33,482 nt of DNA from an uncultured Helicobacteraceae bacterium (GTDB lineage: Bacteria; Campylobacterota; Campylobacteria; Campylobacterales; UBA6016). The stretch is from NCBI GenBank assembly GCA_937973585.1, contig CALJKN010000012.1:1-33482 (forward strand). The letters are read 5' to 3'. Shown one piece after another: positions 7,241 to 16,822 of this stretch; within the stretch, counting starts at the first letter, position 1; every line of letters starts with the position of its first letter. The translations under genes were made by a program, and so were the position numbers. The notes beneath the pieces were generated by a model, which was not told the origin of the DNA, searched no databases, and saw only the letters and a list, made by a program, of their open reading frames with translations.

Positions 7241-9037
7241 ATGCCGTCTACAGACTTGGCTAAAGAGACGTTGGCAAAAGTATTAGAGCTGAGAGATTTT
7301 ATCGGCTCCGTAAGTATCGAGGCAAGCGGGTGCAAAAATCCTAAAAGTCTTTTAAATATGCTCCACTACCTAAAGCTAAGAGAGGTTGATAATACCTCTT
7401 TGCAAGATGACCTGAGCAGACTGGGTCTCTCTAGTCTCGGCCGCTCTCAGGGGAATATCCTTTACTCTCTGGATTTGCTAGTTGAGATTTTATCCAGATG
7501 CAACGGCCTTGATTTCAACCGCTTTGAATGGGCTCTTAGTATTGATGAGGCCGATGAGATTAGGGCTAGAAGGGCTACTATTTTCGGCGGTGAGCCTAAA
7601 CCGAAAAAAAGGGAAGAGACAAAAATAATGCTCACCCTACCGTCTGAAGCGGCTAGCGATACCTCGATGATTGAGGAGTTTGCTAATGCCGGAGTAGGTC
7701 TGTTTAGGATAAACACAGCCCATGACGATGCGACGGCATGGAGAGCTATGGCTGAGAAGATACAAGAGCTAAACCAAAATCTCCACCCGCAAAACAGGCT
7801 AAAAATATATGTAGATTTGGCAGGACCTAAAATCAGAACCGGTAAAATCAGAAAAGTACCGTCCGCTTTGAAACTAAATCCGCTTGATAAGGTGTATATA
7901 GTTGCAGAGGAAAAAGAGTTTGTAAAAATACCTTCCGGTGCTTTGAGGTTGATTACCGACGAAAAGTTTTACAAAAAAGCAAAAAAAGCAAAAAAAATAG
8001 AGGTTATCTCAAAAAACGGCAGGAGTAGAACACTAAAAATAACCGATACCCCGAAAGGTTATATCGAGTGTGAAGTTGAGAAAAAAACCTTAATAGACAA
8101 AGATACTATCCTATCCGTCGGGAAAAAAGAGAAGACTGTCGATACGTCGGTTTTAAATCTACCGCAAACCATAGAGGATATCCGTCTTTTTGATGGGGAT
8201 TTGCTATTTTTATCGCTTGAAGAGATTGAAGGGCACGGAAAAATTACAGGACACGACGGCGCTTTGATATCGGATGCGGCTATTTTTTGTACCCAAAAAG
8301 AGTTTGTCAAGGATGCAAAAATAGGGGACAAAGTATATATAGACGACGGTAAGATAGGTTTGGAGGTTATCGAAAAAAGGTGCGATGGCCTTTTGTGTAA
8401 AACCGTTCAGGCAAAAGCCAAAGGTGAGAGCCTGAAAGAGGAGAAGGGGATTAACTTTCCGGATAGCAATGTGAGTGTCGGGGCGATAACGGATGAGGAT
8501 ATCAAAAATCTTGCCGACGTAGTAGCGTTTGCCGACATCATAGGTGTATCCTTTGCCCAAAATAGGGGTGATATAGAGAGAGTCAGGGAGGAGCTATCGG
8601 CTCTTGCCAAAGAGCACATAGCTATAGTCGCAAAGATAGAGACAAAGCAGGCTGTTAGAAACCTTCCGTGTATCCTTGAGGCTTTGATGTATCACGAGCT
8701 AAGCGGGATTATGCTTGCAAGAGGGGATTTGGCTATTGAGGTCGGGTTTGAAAATATGTCGTATTTGCAAGAGGAGATATTGGATCTTTGTGAAGCGGCA
8801 CATACCCCTGTGATTTTTGCGACGCAGGTGTTAGAAAATCAGATGAAAAACAACCTTCCGAGCCGTGCGGAGATTACCGATGCGGCTTACTCTCAAAGGG
8901 CTGATTGCGTTATGCTGAACAAGGGTGCGTTTGCGGTGAATACTATCAAAAAACTTGATTTTATCCTCTCCAGAATGCACACCATATACAAGAAAAACAG
9001 GCTTTTACTAGATTCTTGCGATATTTGGAAAGCATAA
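7241..9037 (+). CDS. Atypical pyruvate kinase without C-terminal domain
   Basis: The product is 598 aa. I place the start at ATG 7241, with AAGGA at 7229-7233; a longer frame from 7160 runs through a repeat and is rejected. An N-terminal helical extension (1-125) precedes the barrel: TKIMLTLPSE (127-136), FRINTAHDD (155-163), DLAGPKIRTG (192-201), then KIET, LARGDLAIE and ATQVLENQMKNNLPSRAEITD near the C-terminus. Region 200-440 is a greatly enlarged B domain. The usual C-terminal effector domain is missing and the SGETA motif is NKGAF. Leu-Ala-Gly-Pro-Lys at the site that in animal enzymes reads Thr-x-Gly-Pro-Glu is the pattern of potassium-independent enzymes. It would convert PEP and ADP to pyruvate and ATP, next to a glucan gene run. 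Confidence 0.82.
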   Translation: MPSTDLAKETLAKVLELRDFIGSVSIEASGCKNPKSLLNMLHYLKLREVDNTSLQDDLSRLGLSSLGRSQGNILYSLDLLVEILSRCNGLDFNRFEWALSIDEADEIRARRATIFGGEPKPKKREETKIMLTLPSEAASDTSMIEEFANAGVGLFRINTAHDDATAWRAMAEKIQELNQNLHPQNRLKIYVDLAGPKIRTGKIRKVPSALKLNPLDKVYIVAEEKEFVKIPSGALRLITDEKFYKKAKKAKKIEVISKNGRSRTLKITDTPKGYIECEVEKKTLIDKDTILSVGKKEKTVDTSVLNLPQTIEDIRLFDGDLLFLSLEEIEGHGKITGHDGALISDAAIFCTQKEFVKDAKIGDKVYIDDGKIGLEVIEKRCDGLLCKTVQAKAKGESLKEEKGINFPDSNVSVGAITDEDIKNLADVVAFADIIGVSFAQNRGDIERVREELSALAKEHIAIVAKIETKQAVRNLPCILEALMYHELSGIMLARGDLAIEVGFENMSYLQEEILDLCEAAHTPVIFATQVLENQMKNNLPSRAEITDAAYSQRADCVMLNKGAFAVNTIKKLDFILSRMHTIYKKNRLLLDSCDIWKA

Positions 9038-9089
9038 AAATAGCATTAAATATCGGTATTTAAACAGAGTTTTAGTTAAAAACAGAGAA

Positions 9090-9095
9090 TATAAA
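9090..9095 (+). promoter_or_regulatory. Putative -10 box before the glucan gene run
   Basis: TATAAA lies about 27 nt before ATG 9123 in an AT-rich spacer (9038-9122). The leader would contain the strong AGAGGAG ribosome site at 9111-9117. No clear -35. Confidence 0.35.
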
Positions 9096-9122
9096 AGAAT
9101 AAATTAAATTAGAGGAGACTAT

Positions 9123-11624
9123 ATGAAAGCGGTAGTGATGGCAGGCGGATTCGGGACGAGAATACAACCTTTGACAAACTCTGTCCCAAAACCTATGCTA
9201 CAGATTCTTAACAGACCTATGATGCAGCATATTATAGAAAAGTTAAGGGATGCCGGTATAAAAGATATAGTCATACTTCTTTATTTTAAACCGGACGTAA
9301 TCAGAGATTATTTTAAAGACGGGTCTGATTTCGGTGTAAATATCGAATACGTTTTGCCGGATGACGACTACGGAACCGCCGGAGCCGTTAAATGTGCCGC
9401 AAAATACCTAGATGAAGAGTTTATAGTGGTTAGCGGTGACTTGGTTACCGATTTTGACTTTAATGAGATTATCGGTTACCACAAGAAAAAAGAGTCCAAA
9501 CTGACAATTACGCTAACCCCTGTTGCAGATCCGCTACAGTTTGGAGTTGTTATATCTTCACCCGAAGGTAAAATACAGAGATTTCTGGAAAAACCGAGCT
9601 GGGGAGAGGTGTTTTCGGATACGATAAATACCGGAATTTACATCTTGGAACCGGAGATATTGAGCTATATTCCGGAGGGGGCAAACTTTGACTTTGCGAA
9701 AGATTTGTTTCCGGCTCTGATGAAAGACGGTGTTACCCTTTGGGCATGCTCAATGAGAGGGTACTGGAGAGACGTGGGCAATCCGGAGAGCTATAGAGAG
9801 GTTCAAAAAGATCTATTGTCCGGCAAGGTGGCGCTTTCTTTTAGAGGTGAAACCGTTCAGACCCCTACCGGAATCCTGTATCTTGAAGAGGGTGCAAAAA
9901 TTTCCGATACGGCCGTTGTAGACGGGATTGTTGCGCTTGGCAAAAACGTATCCGTAAAAGACGACGTAAAGCTAAAAAATGTTGTCGTAGGCGACGGTTC
10001 CGTAATCGGTAAAAACTCTACGATAGAGGATGCGACCGTTTGGGACGGTGTAATAATAGGTGAAAAATGCGTTATAAACAACGCCGTAATATGCTCCAAA
10101 AATACAATCGGCAAAAAAGTAAAAGTATCCAAAGGGGTCATTATGGCCGAGGGGTGCGAAATCGGTGATTTGGCATCTTTTGAAAACGATGTAACCGTAT
10201 GGCCTGAAAAAATTGTCGAAGAGGCAAGCATCGTCAGTAACAATATAGTTTGGGGCAATAAATACAAAAACTCTATTTTTGAGGGTGGGATAGTTAGCGG
10301 TAGAACAAATGTTGAATTGTCTTGCGAGATGACTACAAAGCTAGCCGAAGCATTCGGCTCTATGCTTCCGGTCGGGAGCAAAGTATACCTCTCGAGGGAT
10401 TATCACAAATCATCCAGAATGCTAAAAAGGGCGTTTTTCTCCGGTATGCTCTCATCCGGTATAAACGTGGTGGATCTCAAAATAACACCCTCTAATGTCG
10501 TTAGATTCGGTATAAAAGAGGGTAAAGATGTGGTTGCAGGGGTTCATTTTAGGCAATCCATAATTAACCAACAAAATACAGAAATTCTCTTTTTTACAAA
10601 TGAAGGTCTCCATATAGATACAAATACAGAAAAAAATTGCGAGAGGGTATTTTTTAGGGAGAGTTTTAGACGTGTGAACTTTGATGAAATCGGTGAGATT
10701 TCGGAAAAAACAAATATCAAAGAGAAATACAAAAAAGCACTTCTAAAAAAGGTAAATATCGACGTAATTAACGCTAAAAAACCGAAAATTGCAGTTGATT
10801 TGTCGTTTGGTTCCACCTCCGACGTATATCCGGAGATAGTAAATGCCCTAAATATCGACAATATCATACTAAACGCCTATGCCGACGACAAAAAGCTAAA
10901 TAAGCTTCCGGCTACGATGCAAAAATCAAAAGACGATTTGTCAAAAATAGTCAAACACCTAGAGATGGATATGGCGTTTCTCATATATCCAAACGGACAA
11001 AAGCTTGAGATTATTTGCAACGACGGTGAGAATACCGAGCCTCATATCACCCTCCTTGCGGTGCTAAAACTTTTAAACCTAACGTCCAAAGATAAAAAAA
11101 TAAAAGTCTTGCTTCCTGTGAGCGCTCCGGACTTTTTGGATAGAGAGTTTGAAAATCTATCCATTGAGAGGGCAAAGCTAACCGGTGCCAAGGCATCCAA
11201 ACTAAAAGAGTACGACCTCGTGGCAAACCTGAGCGGTAACTTTGCGTTTTGCGATTTTGCATACAGCTACGACTCCATATTTGCAAGTGTCAAAATCCTT
11301 GAGATGCTGTGCGAAGCCAATATGAAGATAGGGGATGTAAAAGCCTCTTTAAAACCGTTTTATTTCCATTACGAAAAAGTACCTTGTAGCTCCGGCCTAA
11401 AGGGGAAAATGATGAGAAAATTTATGGAGGCATCTGTCGGAAAAGAGGCCTCTTTTGTTGACGGGGTTAAAATCTCGATCAATAAAAATAGTTGGATTTT
11501 GATGTTGCCGGATCAGCACTCAGACTTTTTAAATATCTACATTCAGGCAGAGAGTATGGAGGCCGGAGAAGAGATATTTAACGAGTATGCCGCCAAAATT
11601 GCGGAGTGGATAAGAGAAAAATGA
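9123..11624 (+). CDS. Sugar-1-phosphate nucleotidyltransferase fused to a degenerate phosphohexomutase domain
   Basis: The product is 833 aa. Residues 1-235 are a nucleotidyltransferase with VMAGGFGTRIQPLT and PKPM (Lys 23), a D in VVSGDLV, and EKPSWGEVFSDTINTGIY. Residues about 250-375 are left-handed beta-helix hexapeptide repeats. Residues about 385-833 are laid out like a phosphoglucomutase/phosphomannomutase. The phosphoserine loop expected as TASHNP reads GVHFRQSIINQQNTEI, and the metal loop DGDGDR is replaced around YPNGQK, so the mutase part is probably inactive. This fusion type is annotated elsewhere as mannose-1-phosphate guanylyltransferase. The substrate could equally be glucose-1-phosphate. 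Strong ribosome site AGAGGAG at 9111. It opens a long same-strand glucan run; the next gene overlaps its stop by 4 nt. Confidence 0.85.
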   Translation: MKAVVMAGGFGTRIQPLTNSVPKPMLQILNRPMMQHIIEKLRDAGIKDIVILLYFKPDVIRDYFKDGSDFGVNIEYVLPDDDYGTAGAVKCAAKYLDEEFIVVSGDLVTDFDFNEIIGYHKKKESKLTITLTPVADPLQFGVVISSPEGKIQRFLEKPSWGEVFSDTINTGIYILEPEILSYIPEGANFDFAKDLFPALMKDGVTLWACSMRGYWRDVGNPESYREVQKDLLSGKVALSFRGETVQTPTGILYLEEGAKISDTAVVDGIVALGKNVSVKDDVKLKNVVVGDGSVIGKNSTIEDATVWDGVIIGEKCVINNAVICSKNTIGKKVKVSKGVIMAEGCEIGDLASFENDVTVWPEKIVEEASIVSNNIVWGNKYKNSIFEGGIVSGRTNVELSCEMTTKLAEAFGSMLPVGSKVYLSRDYHKSSRMLKRAFFSGMLSSGINVVDLKITPSNVVRFGIKEGKDVVAGVHFRQSIINQQNTEILFFTNEGLHIDTNTEKNCERVFFRESFRRVNFDEIGEISEKTNIKEKYKKALLKKVNIDVINAKKPKIAVDLSFGSTSDVYPEIVNALNIDNIILNAYADDKKLNKLPATMQKSKDDLSKIVKHLEMDMAFLIYPNGQKLEIICNDGENTEPHITLLAVLKLLNLTSKDKKIKVLLPVSAPDFLDREFENLSIERAKLTGAKASKLKEYDLVANLSGNFAFCDFAYSYDSIFASVKILEMLCEANMKIGDVKASLKPFYFHYEKVPCSSGLKGKMMRKFMEASVGKEASFVDGVKISINKNSWILMLPDQHSDFLNIYIQAESMEAGEEIFNEYAAKIAEWIREK

Positions 11625-13750
11625 GCATAGAGGCCAAAAAAAAGCTGTATCTGGCTTTTATGTGGCATATGCACCAGCCGTATTATAAAGATGACATATC
11701 CGGCGAGTACAAGATGCCATGGGTGTTTTTGCATGCCATCAAGGACTATTACGAGCTTGTACGGTATATTGAAAAATTTAGCTCCATAAAGGCGACTTTT
11801 AACGTTGTCCCGTCACTTTTGGAGCAACTAAGGGAGTATGAGAGCGGATTTGTGAACGACTCTTTGCTCTCCTTGATTAAAAAACACGTCTCTGTTTTAA
11901 CTGTCGAAGAGAAAAAAAAGCTCTCCACGATGCTTTTTTACTCAAATCCAAAGACAATGATACTCCCGTTAAAACGTTATGCGGAGCTATACGACAAAAA
12001 AAACTCTTTTAAAGACTCGGATGATTTTGCATTGCAGATATCGGATGATGAGATGGTCGATTTACAGGTTTTGTTTTTGCTCTCTTGGTGCTCAAACGCA
12101 CTTAGGGAGAAAAGCAAGATCGTAACGTCGATGCTCTCAAAAGGTAGAGGGTTCGGTCATCCAGACAAAGAGGATTTGCTTGATGAGCTATTCGGGTTTG
12201 TCAAGACGATAATCCCATATTACGGCAAAATGCAAAAAGAGGGGAGGATAGAGGTATCGACTACACCGTATTACCACCCTATACTACCGCTACTACTTGA
12301 CAAAAATGCCGCAAAAGAGGCCGATAGGGGGGCTGTAACTCCAAAAGAGTTTGCCGATTTTCGCTCCGATGCCGCCATGCATGTAAAAGATGCCGTATCT
12401 TATTATGAGGGGCTTTTTGGGGCGGCTCCATCAACTTTTTGGCCGGCAGAAGGGTCTGTCAGCGTAGAGGCTTTAAGGCTTTTATCCTCTAATGGAGTAA
12501 AGCACGTTGGAGCAGATGAGGATGTATTGTTTAAAAGTATAGAGGGGAGACTAAGATCAAACCTATACAAAAAATACTATGTCGGAGACGATTATAAAAT
12601 AGGTGTTTTGTTCAGAGATAAAGGGCTTAGCGACCTACTTGGGTTTACCTACTCAAACAAAAACCCGAAAGAGGCGGCAGCAGATTTTATATCCAGACTC
12701 TCCCAAATCAAAGATACCCTCTCGTTCAATCCTGTAGTTCCGATAATTTTGGACGGTGAAAATGCGTGGGAGTATTACGACAATAACGCAAAAGATTTTT
12801 TTGAGGCGTTGTACGAAGAGATAGAGAGGGCTGACTGGTGCGAGACGTTGACTTTTTCGGAGGTTTTCCAAAAGGATGATGTTGAGAGCGGCTATATAGA
12901 GCATATAAAACCGGGGAGCTGGATATACGGCACATTCTCTACGTGGATGGGGCACGAGGAGAAAAACAGGGGCTGGGAGCTTTTGTCGATAGCAAAAAAC
13001 AGCTATGAGGCAAAAAAAAGTATGCTTGCCGAAGAGGCCGACAAAAAAGCCAAAAAAGAGCTAATGATTGCTGAGGGTTCCGACTGGTTTTGGTGGTACG
13101 GCGACGATCACTATACGCCACAAGCCGATGAGTTTGACGAGCTTTTTAGAAAACACCTGATAAATATATACAAAATCATAGGGGAGACACCACCCCAAAA
13201 GATGTTTGAGCCTATTTGCAAGGTTAAAACCGGAAAACAAAGAAGCAAACCGAAAAACTATGTCTCTCCGACAATAGACGGGCAAATATCCGACTTTTAC
13301 GAGTGGTTGGGCGGCGGCTACGTCGACTTGGATGCAGATTTTAGCGTTATGGATTCCGGCGGATTCCATTTTGAAAAACTCTTTTGGGGGTTTGACGATG
13401 AAAACATCTATTTTGCTATAAAAGGTAAGTTTGACGAGCTGATCGACAAAGGGTATGAGTTGTCTATAGCTTTGACCGGTAGCGCCGATGTCTCTTTTAA
13501 GCTCGAATTCACAAGGCAAAGCAAGACCTTTTCTTGTATACAAAACGGTACTCTACAAAGGGTGGAGTGGGCTGTCGGAGATGTTTTTGAGATCTCTGTT
13601 CCGAAAGGGTGTCTAGCTTGCGGGTGTGACTCCTTGCTTCAGGCATCTTTTGAGATACAAAAAAACTCAAAAACCATTGAGAGGGCTCCGCTATACGGCT
13701 CTTTGGGGCTAGAGGTAAACGAAAAATTTTTGGAAGACTGGTATATCTAA
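11621..13750 (+). CDS. GH57 glycoside hydrolase (alpha-amylase/amylopullulanase type)
   Basis: The product is 709 aa from the ATG at 11621, which overlaps the upstream TGA (ATGA). A GTG at 11606 would add five residues but lies inside the previous gene. GH57 motifs in order are WHMHQP (15-20), FNVVPSLLEQL, STTPYYHPILPLL, the nucleophile in WPAEG (E277) and the acid/base in ILDGENAWEYY (D378). Residues about 550-700 form a beta-rich DOMON/glucodextranase-like C-terminal domain, perhaps glucan-binding. There is no signal peptide, so it acts on cytoplasmic alpha-glucan, hydrolysing alpha-1,4 (possibly alpha-1,6) bonds. Its neighbours are a second and a third GH57 enzyme. The exact specificity is not readable from sequence. 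Confidence 0.88.
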   Translation: MSIEAKKKLYLAFMWHMHQPYYKDDISGEYKMPWVFLHAIKDYYELVRYIEKFSSIKATFNVVPSLLEQLREYESGFVNDSLLSLIKKHVSVLTVEEKKKLSTMLFYSNPKTMILPLKRYAELYDKKNSFKDSDDFALQISDDEMVDLQVLFLLSWCSNALREKSKIVTSMLSKGRGFGHPDKEDLLDELFGFVKTIIPYYGKMQKEGRIEVSTTPYYHPILPLLLDKNAAKEADRGAVTPKEFADFRSDAAMHVKDAVSYYEGLFGAAPSTFWPAEGSVSVEALRLLSSNGVKHVGADEDVLFKSIEGRLRSNLYKKYYVGDDYKIGVLFRDKGLSDLLGFTYSNKNPKEAAADFISRLSQIKDTLSFNPVVPIILDGENAWEYYDNNAKDFFEALYEEIERADWCETLTFSEVFQKDDVESGYIEHIKPGSWIYGTFSTWMGHEEKNRGWELLSIAKNSYEAKKSMLAEEADKKAKKELMIAEGSDWFWWYGDDHYTPQADEFDELFRKHLINIYKIIGETPPQKMFEPICKVKTGKQRSKPKNYVSPTIDGQISDFYEWLGGGYVDLDADFSVMDSGGFHFEKLFWGFDDENIYFAIKGKFDELIDKGYELSIALTGSADVSFKLEFTRQSKTFSCIQNGTLQRVEWAVGDVFEISVPKGCLACGCDSLLQASFEIQKNSKTIERAPLYGSLGLEVNEKFLEDWYI

Positions 13751-13751
13751 A

Positions 13752-15788
13752 ATGCATACAAATCTCTTATTAGGGCTACACTCGCATCAACCGATAGACA
13801 ATTTTGACTCCGTAGTATATGAGGCTATTGCAAAAAGCTACAGGCCTTTTTTTGAGACGGTACAAGATGACGATTGGCTTAGGTTTTCGCTCCACATAAG
13901 CGGATGGTTATTTGATTTTATCAAGCGAAACGACCCCTCTTTGTTTGCGATGATAAAAAAATGCTCCGACAAAGGGATGATAGAGTTTTTCTCCGGCGGC
14001 TACTATGAGCCTGTACTGGCAGCGATACCGCAAAAAGACAGGGTGTTGCAGATACAAAAGTTAAATACCTTTTTATACGATAATTTTGGAGCAAAACCTA
14101 GAGGTTTATGGTTAACCGAGAGGGTTTGGAGTGAGTCCATCGTAGATAGTCTGGTTGATTGCGGAATAGAATACATTATTACCGACGACTACCACTTTAT
14201 AGCGGCCGGATTCGATGAAAGGGTGCTAAAGGGCTACTATATGACGGAGGAGGGGGGTAATAAACTTGGTATATTCCCTATTAGTAGAGCCCTCAGGTAT
14301 CTGGTTCCGTTTAAAAAAGCTTCCACCGTTATAGCTGAGCTGGAAAAACCGGAATACAAAGAGAAAGCGGCCATAATCTTTGACGACGGTGAAAAATTCG
14401 GTCTATGGCCTAAAACATACGAATGGGTATATGAAAAAGGGTGGCTAAGGGAGTTTTTGGATCTTCTCAAAGAGAGCGAAGAGATAAAAACGTCTACGTA
14501 TTCCGATTATTTTGACTCCAACAAGCCTTTGGGGGTTGCCTATTTGCCTGAGGTTTCATACTACGAGATGGGAGAGTGGTCGCTCGGTGCTGACGACTCT
14601 AGCGCCCTTGAAAATGTCAAACATCACGTCGCTTCTTCCTTTGGAGAGTCGCAAGCCGACAAGTTTGTAAAGGGTGGAATATGGAAAAACTTTTTAACCA
14701 AATATCCGGAATCAAACGAAATACACAAAAAAACAGTCAGGCTCTCAAAAGAGGCGGCAAAAAAGGGTGATCCGCTACTCACTGAGACGGTTTTAAAATC
14801 AGAGGCAAATGATGCGTTGTGGCACGGTGTTTTCGGAGGGATTTATCTACCTAATCTAAGAGACAATTGCTACAGATATATCATTGAGGCCGAAAAAATA
14901 CTCGGACTAAAAGAGGGGATATATCTAGCCGATGACAATCTGGACGGGTATGAGGAGGCTAGAGCGGTCGGAAAAGATTTTTATGCCGTATTTGATTCCA
15001 AATACGGTGGGCAGATGAGTGAATTTAGCTCATTTGTGACATTTTTTAACTATCAAAATACCCTCACTAGACGAAAAGAGAGTTATCACGCCAAGTTTTT
15101 TGCAACTCCCGAAAGTAAAAACAATGCCGCACTATCACATGAGGACGGAATTGACACGATACACGATATTTCGATAGAGGCGACGGAGCAGCTAAGGGAG
15201 AATCTATTTTACGACTGGTACAAAAAAAATTCTTTTATTGACCATATTACCGATGGCTCTTTTTGCGTAGATTCTTTGTTTAGAAACGATTTTAGGGAGT
15301 ATGGAGATTTTGCAAACCAACCTTTTTCGGTGACTTTAGAAGATGGCGAGGCTGTTTTTAGCAGAGACGGCGGAGTGTATACGGACAAAAAAATAGACGC
15401 AAATATTACAAAAAGATTTTCCGTTTCAGGTGAGGGGATAGATTTTTGCATTGAGTGTTTAGCGGTAGAGGGAGCTTTTGTATTTGCCGAGGAGTTTAAT
15501 CTCCATTTTGCCGATTATGAAAATCTGCTCATAAACGGGGAGCTTTATAGCATCCAAAATCTCGTTTTGGAGAATATCTGGAACCTAGAGATAGAGGATA
15601 AAACGCTAGGGCAGAAAATATCTTTTAATATCAATAAGCCTATGAGTGTTGCGATATGTCCGGTAAATACCGCCAGCCAAAACGAACAGGGGGCAGAGCT
15701 TTGCACGCAGGGTGTTTCTATCGCTTTTTACAAACCTTTCGAGAGAGAGTTTAATATTTGCGGCAGACTCTTTATAGGGGGGCTATAA
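13752..15788 (+). CDS. GH57 4-alpha-glucanotransferase
   Basis: The product is 678 aa. It starts with LLGLHSHQPIDNF and has SGGYYEPVL, the nucleophile motif WLTERVW with E123, the same number as in the Thermococcus litoralis glucanotransferase, and FDDGEKFGLWP with the acid/base Asp at 211-212 (D214 in the archaeal enzyme). The C-terminal half is the DUF1925/DUF1926 beta-sandwich region of this subfamily. It would disproportionate maltooligosaccharides and remodel internal glucan. No signal peptide. The gene starts 1 nt after the previous stop and ends 1 nt before galT, so it is in the operon. Specificity (transferase against amylase) follows the family, not a direct observation. Confidence 0.88.
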   Translation: MHTNLLLGLHSHQPIDNFDSVVYEAIAKSYRPFFETVQDDDWLRFSLHISGWLFDFIKRNDPSLFAMIKKCSDKGMIEFFSGGYYEPVLAAIPQKDRVLQIQKLNTFLYDNFGAKPRGLWLTERVWSESIVDSLVDCGIEYIITDDYHFIAAGFDERVLKGYYMTEEGGNKLGIFPISRALRYLVPFKKASTVIAELEKPEYKEKAAIIFDDGEKFGLWPKTYEWVYEKGWLREFLDLLKESEEIKTSTYSDYFDSNKPLGVAYLPEVSYYEMGEWSLGADDSSALENVKHHVASSFGESQADKFVKGGIWKNFLTKYPESNEIHKKTVRLSKEAAKKGDPLLTETVLKSEANDALWHGVFGGIYLPNLRDNCYRYIIEAEKILGLKEGIYLADDNLDGYEEARAVGKDFYAVFDSKYGGQMSEFSSFVTFFNYQNTLTRRKESYHAKFFATPESKNNAALSHEDGIDTIHDISIEATEQLRENLFYDWYKKNSFIDHITDGSFCVDSLFRNDFREYGDFANQPFSVTLEDGEAVFSRDGGVYTDKKIDANITKRFSVSGEGIDFCIECLAVEGAFVFAEEFNLHFADYENLLINGELYSIQNLVLENIWNLEIEDKTLGQKISFNINKPMSVAICPVNTASQNEQGAELCTQGVSIAFYKPFEREFNICGRLFIGGL

Positions 15789-15789
15789 G

Positions 15790-16812
15790 TTGTCGGAGTT
15801 TAGGTACAATAAGCTAAAAGATAGTTGGGTGGTCATATCCCCAAAGAGGGTTCGTAGACCTTCCGATTTTGAACTTAGAGGGGCAGAGGCGTATGATGTG
15901 GAGTCACCGTTTGTATACGGAAACGAACATAAAACGCCGTCAGAGATTTTTGCCCTCAGGGATCACGGCTCAAAAAAAGACTCTCCGGGTTGGAAAGTAC
16001 GTGTTGTTGCAAACAAATATAACGCTTTGGAGATAGAGAAAAATCCCGTTAGAGATTTTGACGGGATTTTTGAGAGTATGGACGGGTGCGGGGCGCATGA
16101 AATCATAATTGATACACCCAAGTTCCCGTCAAAATTTGAAGATTTAAGTGCCGAAGAGGTTGCAAATATATTGTTTACGGCAAAAGAGCGGGTAAACGAT
16201 TTGCAAAGAGACTTTAGGATTAGATATATCAGTATCTTTAAAAATCAGGGGGCTTTGGCGGGAGCTAGTATTTCACATCCGCATACGCAGATAATAGCCC
16301 TTCCGATGATCCCAAAAAATATCCTAACCGAGATAGAGAGTTGTAGGGCGCATTACAAAAAAACATCTAGGTCGCTAATTTGTGATTTGGCAATCAGCGA
16401 GATTAGAGCGAAGAGCAGAATAGTAGAAGATGATGACAATTTTGTATCATTTTGCCCGTATGCCTCTTTTTGGCCTTTTGAGGTGAATATCTGCCCGAAA
16501 AAAACTGTAAAAGATTTTGCGGCACTTGACGAGGGCAGTATCTTTGAGCTTGCGAATATCCTGCTCTCGTCCGTAAGACGGATTAGTATGGCTCTAAAAG
16601 GGGTCTCTTTTAATATATTTTTAAAGACGATGCCTCCAAAGAGGGAGGATGTAGAGCCTAATTTTTATTATAAAATGGATGAATTTTACAGGTGGCACAT
16701 AGAGATAGTGCCGAGGATTCCCGTAATCGGAGGATTCGAGCTGTCATCGGGGGTTTTTATTAACACGGTAGCCCCTGAGGAGAGCGCAAAATTTTTGAGA
16801 AGTATAGTATAG
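15790..16812 (+). CDS. galT: GalT-like hexose-1-phosphate uridylyltransferase / nucleotidyl-sugar phosphorylase
   Basis: The product is 340 aa with a TTG start at 15790. Family signs are DSWVVISPKRVRRPSDF near the start, GAHEIIIDTP, the catalytic HPHTQ (163-167, nucleophile His 165), and a C-terminal WHIEIVPR. The N-terminal zinc motif of classical GalT, CPFCPGNE, here reads SPFVYGNE (39-46), so both cysteines are gone. In this glucan cluster the enzyme may exchange UMP or AMP between a sugar-1-phosphate and UDP- or ADP-glucose rather than serve galactose catabolism; ADP-glucose phosphorylases are close relatives. It is followed by a repeat element, which may end the first part of the operon. 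Confidence 0.8.
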   Translation: MSEFRYNKLKDSWVVISPKRVRRPSDFELRGAEAYDVESPFVYGNEHKTPSEIFALRDHGSKKDSPGWKVRVVANKYNALEIEKNPVRDFDGIFESMDGCGAHEIIIDTPKFPSKFEDLSAEEVANILFTAKERVNDLQRDFRIRYISIFKNQGALAGASISHPHTQIIALPMIPKNILTEIESCRAHYKKTSRSLICDLAISEIRAKSRIVEDDDNFVSFCPYASFWPFEVNICPKKTVKDFAALDEGSIFELANILLSSVRRISMALKGVSFNIFLKTMPPKREDVEPNFYYKMDEFYRWHIEIVPRIPVIGGFELSSGVFINTVAPEESAKFLRSIV

Positions 16813-16822
16813 ATAAATGAGA

